This document shows, piece after piece, positions 58,490 to 64,000 of a stretch of DNA of 64,000 bases. Position 1 is the stretch's first letter. The number at the start of each line of letters is the position of its first letter. Origin of the DNA: Trichococcus sp. K1Tr (GTDB lineage Bacteria > Bacillota > Bacilli > Lactobacillales > Aerococcaceae); NCBI RefSeq assembly GCF_028309625.1, contig NZ_JAQMHR010000001.1:310001-374000 (forward strand). The letters run 5' to 3'. Under the pieces are notes generated by a model. The model searched no databases. It saw only the letters and a program-made list of their open reading frames with translations, and was not told where the DNA came from. Both the position numbers and the translations under genes were made by a program.

Positions 58490-59227
58490 CTACCTTTTTG
58501 ATGCCTTTTCGTTCGCAAGAGCCATGTTCTTCAGCTTCTCGATTTCAAACGCCTTAAGCTCACGGTGTTGCCCCGGTTTCAGATCGCCGAGCGTAAGGAA
58601 ACCGAATGATTCCCTTTTCAGTTTTTCGACGGGACAATCAATTTTTTCGAACATTTTTTTTACTTGATGGTTCCAGCCTTCATGGATGGTCAATTCAATG
58701 ATTGCTGTATTTTTTTGGGAATTGGCAGAAATCAACTTAGCTCGCGCTTTCGCAGTTTTTTTGCCGTCGATCACGATCCCGTTCTCCAATTTGTTCAGAT
58801 CGGAGCGCGTAGGGATGCAACCCACTTTAGCGACATATGTTTTGTCGATGTGGTATTTCGGATGGGTCAACAGATTCGCAAATTCACCATCATTGGTCAA
58901 AAGAAGCAGGCCGGTCGTATCATAGTCCAATCTGCCGATCGGATAAATCCGCTCTTTTACATTGAAGAAATCAGTGACGACAGTCCGATCTTTATCATCT
59001 TTAACGGACGAGAGGGTATTCTTTGGTTTGTAGAACAAGTAGTAAACCGGCTGTTCACGATAAATCGGTAAACCATTGACTTCCACTCTGTCATTTTTTG
59101 AAACTTTTACGCCTAATTCCGTTACCTTGATTCCGTTTACGCTGACTGCACCAGAAGTGATCAGTTCTTCGGCTTTCCGCCGTGAAGCTATTCCTGCATG
59201 TGCAATGACTTTCTGTAATCTTTCCAT
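58490..59227 (-). CDS. rluB: 23S rRNA pseudouridine synthase RluB
   Basis: Pseudouridylates 23S rRNA. The 245-residue protein has an N-terminal S4 RNA-binding domain (ERLQKVIAHAGIASRRKAEE) and the catalytic IGRLDYDTTGLLLLTNDGE with the active aspartate. It follows scpB by about 35 bases and precedes resD, in the B. subtilis order scpA-scpB-...-rluB-...-resD-resE. Confidence 0.95.
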   Translation of the reverse strand: MERLQKVIAHAGIASRRKAEELITSGAVSVNGIKVTELGVKVSKNDRVEVNGLPIYREQPVYYLFYKPKNTLSSVKDDKDRTVVTDFFNVKERIYPIGRLDYDTTGLLLLTNDGEFANLLTHPKYHIDKTYVAKVGCIPTRSDLNKLENGIVIDGKKTAKARAKLISANSQKNTAIIELTIHEGWNHQVKKMFEKIDCPVEKLKRESFGFLTLGDLKPGQHRELKAFEIEKLKNMALANEKASKR

Positions 59228-59261
59228 TTATTCACCTATTATTCTTATTTGTTTTTGTCGA

Positions 59262-59882
59262 TCATTCTTGTTCCGATATGATGGAATCTTTCTTAAAAAA
59301 AGCAAGTTGGTTATCTGTCTCTTCATCCGCAGGAAAATCAAAAAGATCGAAGGATTCGTTATCCTGCATCTGGAATAATTCGTCCACATTCGGCAGATCA
59401 TCAATTGTGGTCAATCCGAAATAATTCATGAAATAATCGGTTGTGCCGTAAATGATCGGTCTTCCTGGTGTTTCCGAACGGCCGATTTCCTTTATCAAGC
59501 CTCTCAGCAACAGCCTTTGGACCAGTCCTGCTGACTGCACGCCTCGGATCTGATCGATTTCCATCCGCGTCAAGGGTTGCTTGTATGCGATGATCGCCAG
59601 CGTCTCCAGGGCAGCTTGCGATAAGTGGGTCGCGAATGGCGAAACGGCGTACATTTTGATGAGTTCTGCATACTCTCTTTTTGTGGCGAGTTGGTATCTT
59701 TTGCGGGTTTCGATGAGCGTCAAACCGGAGTGGATGTTGTCGTTATGACTCGCCCGCATTTCGGTCAACAGATTTTGCGCTTCCAATGGGGTGGTCTCCA
59801 ATAAAGAGGTGATCTCATCCATACTCAAGCCATCATCCCCTGCCACAAACAGCAGACTCTCCAGTGCCCCTTTTTTATTCAT
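59262..59882 (-). CDS. scpB: Segregation and condensation protein B
   Basis: Winged-helix subunit of the Smc-ScpAB condensin. The 206-residue protein has two winged-helix domains (about 1-80 and 90-165), including the conserved ALETLAIIAYKQPLTRMEI and GRPIIYGTTDYF. Its ATG overlaps the scpA stop by 8 bases. Confidence 0.96.
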   Translation of the reverse strand: MNKKGALESLLFVAGDDGLSMDEITSLLETTPLEAQNLLTEMRASHNDNIHSGLTLIETRKRYQLATKREYAELIKMYAVSPFATHLSQAALETLAIIAYKQPLTRMEIDQIRGVQSAGLVQRLLLRGLIKEIGRSETPGRPIIYGTTDYFMNYFGLTTIDDLPNVDELFQMQDNESFDLFDFPADEETDNQLAFFKKDSIISEQE

Positions 59883-60648
59883 TTGCTAAAACTCCCATAT
59901 TGCGTAGTATATAAATGTCTCCATATGTGCTCTCTTGCGAAAAATTGATTTTTCTTTCTTTGACCAATTCCAGCATCGCCAAAAATGTATTCACGATCTG
60001 TGATTTGGTCTGCACTTCAAAGAAATCCGTAAAGGGCAGCCTCTGGTCAGCATCATGCGGCAGGTTCTCCAACTTCTCCATGATCCAAGTCATCGTCTGA
60101 TCCACCGTGTATTGATCCTGTTCCATTCTGGCCTGAAGCGGCTTTTTCTTCTGCAGTTTTTGGTACATTTTCTGAAGCGCGGCAATCAGATCCGCCGCAG
60201 AAACTTCGCCTGGAGCAAGCGGAACTGCTTGTTGGAGGTCCTCCAGATCCGTTGCCGGCTTTGTGAAATACAAGCCGCGTTCTTGTTCCATGGTTTTCAA
60301 TGCCTTGGCGGCTTCCTGGAATTGCTTGTATTCCACCAATTGTTGAATCAAGCTTTCCCTTGGATCCTCGCCCTCTTCATAAAACTCCTCTTCGAAGGTC
60401 ACTTCTTTTTTCGGAAGCAACATGCGGCTTTTTATCTCCAACAGCGTCGCAGCCATCAGCAGATAATCGCCGGCGATATCCAATTTCATCTCCTGCATCG
60501 TGTCCAAGTAACGCAGATATTGAAAAGTCACTTCCGCAATCGGAATATCGAAAATATCGACTTTCAGCTCTTTGATCAAGTGCAGGAGCAGATCCAGTGG
60601 TCCCTCAAAATCCGGCAATATGAGGGTGAGTTCATTTTGTTCGCTCAC
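59875..60648 (-). CDS. scpA: Segregation and condensation protein A
   Basis: Kleisin subunit linking the Smc heads. The 257-residue protein has the N-terminal FEGPLDLLLHLIKELKVDIF signature and a C-terminal winged helix (FLAMLELVKERKINFSQ). The start is a GTG at 60646-60648; it overlaps the ribT stop by 4 bases, so ribT, scpA and scpB form one coupled unit. Confidence 0.96.
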   Translation of the reverse strand: MSEQNELTLILPDFEGPLDLLLHLIKELKVDIFDIPIAEVTFQYLRYLDTMQEMKLDIAGDYLLMAATLLEIKSRMLLPKKEVTFEEEFYEEGEDPRESLIQQLVEYKQFQEAAKALKTMEQERGLYFTKPATDLEDLQQAVPLAPGEVSAADLIAALQKMYQKLQKKKPLQARMEQDQYTVDQTMTWIMEKLENLPHDADQRLPFTDFFEVQTKSQIVNTFLAMLELVKERKINFSQESTYGDIYILRNMGVLANE

Positions 60649-61037
60649 AATGATCCACTCGTTTCCTCATCGTTTCGGTTCTGCTGCTTCTGGTTCCATT
60701 TGGCGATGAACGGCGCGGTTTCCAGAGTCCCGTTGATTGCGCTTGTTGGATAGTTTTGCTGCAAGCCATCCAGCAACCGATGCACGATGCCTTCCTTCCG
60801 GAAAGAAGGCGAGACAGCGATATGACGAACCAACACCATTGCTTCATGTATTTGCACACCTATCAATGCAACGATGTTATCTGTCTCTTCATCTTTCCAC
60901 AAGAATAGTTTCCTATCGACATTTTCAATGTAGCTTTCCATTTCCGGCTTCAGCCTCGCTACATTTTTTAGATCTGTCACATAAGAAAGCAGACCCATAG
61001 CTATTTTTTCACATGATTGATTATAAGAAATGAACAC
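60645..61037 (-). CDS. ribT: RibT-like GNAT acetyltransferase
   Basis: A 130-residue protein of the GNAT fold, closest in my memory to B. subtilis RibT: the opening FISYNQSCEKIAMGLLSYV and central KLFLWKDEE correspond, and RHIAVSPSFRKEGIVHRLL is the acetyl-CoA-binding helix, with a weakened G-x-G pattern (KEGIV). RibT's acceptor is unknown; it is named for its place at the end of the riboflavin operon, which is absent here. The start is a GTG with GGAG 6 bases upstream. Confidence 0.8.
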   Translation of the reverse strand: MFISYNQSCEKIAMGLLSYVTDLKNVARLKPEMESYIENVDRKLFLWKDEETDNIVALIGVQIHEAMVLVRHIAVSPSFRKEGIVHRLLDGLQQNYPTSAINGTLETAPFIAKWNQKQQNRNDEETSGSL

Positions 61038-61155
61038 TTCGATCTCCTTCTCACTTTGTATTTACCCCGACAGCCGTTCTGGGATGCATCATTCTGAACG
61101 GTTGCGACTCTTCGCAGCAACGTTGTGCGAGAGCGTTGTTTTCATGACCCGTCTG

Positions 61156-61974
61156 TTACAGGGCAGCCAATACCTTCTTCAGCAAGGCTTTGAATGTCTC
61201 TTTGACTCGGGTTGTCGTTTCGACGACTTCTTCATGATTTAGGGTCGCTTGCATGCCTGAAGCTAAATTAGTTATACAGGAAACACCAAAAATGCGCAAA
61301 CCTGCATGACGCGCTACTATGGCTTCCGGCACTGTGGACATGCCGACAGCGTCAGCACCCAGCACCCGGCACATACGGATTTCTGCTGGCGTTTCATAAG
61401 TCGGACCTGTCAGTCCAAGATAAACGCCTTCCTTCAGATCCAAGCCCATCTCAGCAGCGACTTGTTTGACTGTCTCTTGATATTCGGCATCGTAGGCTTG
61501 GCTCATATCCGTGAAACGCGGCCCCTGCTCGGGATCATTCGGACCGATCAAGGGGTTTTGTCCAGTCAGATTGATGTGATCCGTGATCAGCATCAAATCC
61601 CCGGGGGTGAAGGCATAACTGATGCCTCCTGCCGCATTCGTCAGCGCCAAGGAATGGATGCCCAGATGCTTCATTACCCTGATCGGAAAAGTGACCGCTT
61701 CGAGCCCGTAGCCTTCGTAGAAATGAAAGCGCCCTTGCATGGCGATGACTTTCTTCCCGCTCAGGTTCCCGTATACAAGTTGGCCTTTATGTCCTTCAAC
61801 CGTCGATACTGGGAAATAAGGGATTTCCTCATAGGGGATCGCAATCGCGTCCGTTATCTCATCAGCCAACTCACCCAAGCCTGAACCCAAAATCAACCCG
61901 AATTCAGGTTCCAATAAGCCTTTTTCTACCAAAAATTCAGCGGCTATCCGCACATTGTTTTGATCATTTGTCAT
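61156..61974 (-). CDS. punA: Purine nucleoside phosphorylase (trimeric type)
   Basis: Splits purine nucleosides into base and ribose-1-phosphate. The 272-residue protein belongs to the trimeric PNP family: LILGSGLGELAD phosphate loop, YFPVSTVEGHKGQLVYG, LTNAAGGI and the VGMSTVPEAIVARH region. The ATG at 61972-61974 follows GAGGTG at 7 bases. It lies 14 bases after deoB, whose substrate is the pentose-1-phosphate it makes. Confidence 0.95.
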   Translation of the reverse strand: MTNDQNNVRIAAEFLVEKGLLEPEFGLILGSGLGELADEITDAIAIPYEEIPYFPVSTVEGHKGQLVYGNLSGKKVIAMQGRFHFYEGYGLEAVTFPIRVMKHLGIHSLALTNAAGGISYAFTPGDLMLITDHINLTGQNPLIGPNDPEQGPRFTDMSQAYDAEYQETVKQVAAEMGLDLKEGVYLGLTGPTYETPAEIRMCRVLGADAVGMSTVPEAIVARHAGLRIFGVSCITNLASGMQATLNHEEVVETTTRVKETFKALLKKVLAAL

Positions 61975-61988
61975 ATTTCCACACCTCA

Positions 61989-63158
61989 CTAGTCCAATTC
62001 ATCCAAAAAGCTGCGGCCATTTTGCGTGGCTGCCACCCGAAAATTATCGGATACGGTCGCGCCGATATCCGCAAACTTGCCTTGATCCATCTTACCGCGG
62101 CCTGCCATTTTTTTCGAATAAGCCAATAATGGAACATATTCGCGCGTATGGTCTGTTCCCGGGAACGTTGGATCATTCCCGTGATCTGCGGTGATCAACA
62201 GCAAATCATCATCCGCTAAAGCAGCCAATATTTCCGGAATGCGCGCATCAAAATCTTCAATTGCCTCAGCATACCCTTTCACATCCCGGCGATGCCCGAA
62301 GAGAGCATCGAAATCGACCAAGTTCAAGAAACTTAGGCCCCGGAAATCCTTTTCCATGACCGTCAGCAGCTGGTCGACGCCGTCCATATTGCTTTTCGTA
62401 CGCACATATTCCGTGATGCCTTGGCCGTTGTAGATATCATTGATTTTGCCGATTGCGATGACATCGTAGCCGGCTTCCTTCAGATGATCCAACGTTGTTT
62501 GCCCGAATGGGTCCAAGGCGTAATCGTGCCGGTTGCTTGTGCGGGTAAAATGGCCCGGAGTCCCGATATAAGGTCTGGCGATGATCCGCCCAATCATGTA
62601 GGGATCCTCCAACGTGATTGCTCTGACATATTCGCAGATCGCGTACAGTTCCTCAAGCGGAATGATGTCTTCGTGTGCAGCAATCTGCAGCACTGGATCC
62701 GCTGAAGTGTAGACGATCAGATCACCGGTCTTCATTTGGTGCTCACCGAACTCATCCAGGATTTCGGTCCCGCTGGCCGGCTTATTTCCGATGATTTTCC
62801 GGCCTGTATGGTTTTCGATTTTCTCGATCAATTCTTGCGGGAAACCCTCAGGAAAAACGCGGAAGGGCGACTGGATGTTCAGTCCCATGATTTCCCAATG
62901 GCCTGTCATCGTATCTTTACCGACGGACTGTTCCTCGAGTTTTGTGTAGTATCCGATGGATGCGCTGTCCGGCTTGACGCCGCTCAATTCACGGATATTG
63001 CCCAAACCCAACTTTTCCAGATTGGGAATTGCCAGCCCGGCAACTTCAGCGATATGTCCAAGCGTATCCGACCCGACATCGCCGAACTTGTCGGCATCAG
63101 GGGCTTCACCGATTCCGACTGAATCCAACACGATCAAATGGATGCGATTAAATTTCAT
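61989..63158 (-). CDS. deoB: Phosphopentomutase
   Basis: Converts (deoxy)ribose-1-phosphate to the 5-phosphate, completing nucleoside salvage with PunA. The 389-residue metalloenzyme of the alkaline phosphatase superfamily has [20 protein letters not shown] at the N-terminus with the metal aspartates, [11 protein letters not shown] with the phosphorylated threonine, and [21 protein letters not shown] near the C-terminus. GAGGAATAAG precedes the ATG. The order xerD-deoB-punA is the B. subtilis ripX-drm-pnp order. Confidence 0.97.
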   Translation of the reverse strand: MKFNRIHLIVLDSVGIGEAPDADKFGDVGSDTLGHIAEVAGLAIPNLEKLGLGNIRELSGVKPDSASIGYYTKLEEQSVGKDTMTGHWEIMGLNIQSPFRVFPEGFPQELIEKIENHTGRKIIGNKPASGTEILDEFGEHQMKTGDLIVYTSADPVLQIAAHEDIIPLEELYAICEYVRAITLEDPYMIGRIIARPYIGTPGHFTRTSNRHDYALDPFGQTTLDHLKEAGYDVIAIGKINDIYNGQGITEYVRTKSNMDGVDQLLTVMEKDFRGLSFLNLVDFDALFGHRRDVKGYAEAIEDFDARIPEILAALADDDLLLITADHGNDPTFPGTDHTREYVPLLAYSKKMAGRGKMDQGKFADIGATVSDNFRVAATQNGRSFLDELD

Positions 63159-63203
63159 GATCTTATTCCTCCCTTATCCTCAGCGGACTTGATCCGTTAC
63201 GCT

Positions 63204-64000
63204 TCAAGCACGAGGATGATACTTTTGATAGATTTCTGCCATTCTTTCTGTCGTTATGTGCGTATAAATCTGGGTTGTGGAAATATCGGCATGCCCCAAC
63301 AGTTCCTGCACGATCCGCAGATCCGCCCCATTTTCGAGGATATGCGTCGCAAAAGAATGGCGCAGCATATGCGGCGATACATTTTTTTGGATGCCGGCAT
63401 CCCGCACGGTTTGCTTCAGATTTTTCCAGATCCCTTGGCGGGTGAAGCCATTGCCATGGAAATTCAGGAACAGGAAGGCTGTTTCTTTCCTCCCATAAGC
63501 CAAAGCTGGACGACTGTCCGACAAGTATTCCGAAATCCAGAAGGCGGCTTCCTCCCCCAACGGCACGATTCTTTCTTTGTCGCCCTTCCCGATCGTTTGG
63601 ATGAACCCGATATCCAGATGGATTTCGCTCATCGTAATGTGGATGAGTTCACTGACGCGAAGGCCGGTGGCATAAAGCAGTTCCAAGATGGCACGATCCC
63701 TCAGCCCCAGAACGGTTTTGACATCCGGCGCAGCCATCAAGCGTTCGATTTCGCCCATCGAAAGCACCTTCGGCAACTTTTGCTGTTTTTTCGGCAACTG
63801 GATGGTGACCATCGGATCGTTGGCGATCAAGCCTTCTTGCTTCAAGTATTGATGGAATCTCCGCAGACTGGTGATCATCCTGCCGATAGAGGCTGTCGCC
63901 AATTTTTCTTCATTCAAAAATTGAAGATACAAAAGCACATCCGGTTTTGTCGCATCCCCGAATGCGTGAATGGCATTCTTTTCCAAAAAATGGCTGTATT
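63204..64000 (-). CDS. xerD: Tyrosine recombinase XerD (start beyond window edge)
   Basis: Resolves chromosome dimers at dif with XerC. The visible 265 residues include part of the N-terminal SAM-like core-binding domain (SHFLEKN ... LRRFHQYLKQEG). The catalytic set is complete: R in ATGLRVSEL, K in GKGDKERIVPL, HxxR in HMLRHSFATHI, H in LGHADIST and the nucleophile Y in TQIYTH. About 30 N-terminal residues lie beyond the right edge, since the frame stays open to base 64000. XerD is favoured over XerC by the deoB neighbour. Confidence 0.95.
   Translation of the reverse strand, partial: YSHFLEKNAIHAFGDATKPDVLLYLQFLNEEKLATASIGRMITSLRRFHQYLKQEGLIANDPMVTIQLPKKQQKLPKVLSMGEIERLMAAPDVKTVLGLRDRAILELLYATGLRVSELIHITMSEIHLDIGFIQTIGKGDKERIVPLGEEAAFWISEYLSDSRPALAYGRKETAFLFLNFHGNGFTRQGIWKNLKQTVRDAGIQKNVSPHMLRHSFATHILENGADLRIVQELLGHADISTTQIYTHITTERMAEIYQKYHPRA

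Noticed and set aside
61038-61155. Inverted repeats between ribT and punA (CCGTTC/GAACGG and GTTG/CAAC) considered as a terminator
   Set aside because: Stems are short or bulged and no T-run follows in the transcription direction.

Overview
The window is about 64 kb of densely packed housekeeping chromosome from a low-to-mid GC Gram-positive bacterium. Gene content (HrcA/CIRCE, RecU, PBP1A, DnaD, ScpAB, YpiB, YpbB, RibU with an FMN riboswitch, sigma-A promoters with 16-18 bp spacers) places it in the Bacilli. The GC content looks like the mid-40s percent by eye. Lactobacillales-style neighbourhoods (truB-ribF-hemW-hrcA-grpE-dnaK-dnaJ, Fhs, AhpCF, no endospore genes) suggest the Carnobacteriaceae/Trichococcus area, but this assignment is an inference. 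I found no phage, insertion sequence, CRISPR array, tRNA or rRNA. Nearly all genes are on the minus strand; only degV, recU-pbp1A and a ferredoxin gene are on the plus strand.

Layout. 1-4.1 kb: thyA (cut by the left edge), an ABC-F ATPase and fhs. 4.3-6.5 kb: peroxide defence operon ahpCF with a strong promoter and a PerR-like box. 6.8-10.5 kb: lepA and pckA, the latter with a palindrome over its -35 box. 10.6-18.6 kb: truB-ribF-hemW, then the CIRCE-controlled heat-shock operon hrcA-grpE-dnaK-dnaJ. 18.7-23 kb: degV; trmK-nif3-pepT-DUF1294. 23-26.2 kb: dnaG-rpoD. 26.2-31.2 kb: an MFS permease, engB, clpX and tig. 31.4-34.6 kb: recU-pbp1A. 34.6-42 kb: dinG, ypmB, aspB, asnS, dnaD, nth. 42-47.6 kb: an unidentified 158-aa protein, a fused cca-thioesterase gene, dapB, ypiB, ypiA and hup. 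47.8-55 kb: der, rpsA, cmk, ypbE-like LysM gene, recQ, ypbB, fer. 55-64 kb: riboswitch-controlled ribU, resE-resD, rluB, scpB-scpA, ribT, punA, deoB and xerD (cut by the right edge).

Much of the order from 23 to 64 kb resembles the Bacillus subtilis chromosome as I remember it, with pieces removed. For example, resABC are missing between rluB and resD, and riboflavin biosynthesis genes are missing next to ribT.

The most unusual object is the cca gene. A complete CCA-adding enzyme (about 398 residues) runs in frame, without a stop, into a complete hotdog thioesterase of the fluoroacetyl-CoA thioesterase (FlK) type. That domain keeps the Thr-Glu-His triad with FlK spacing. No large undescribed multi-gene system is evident; the other noteworthy points are regulatory.
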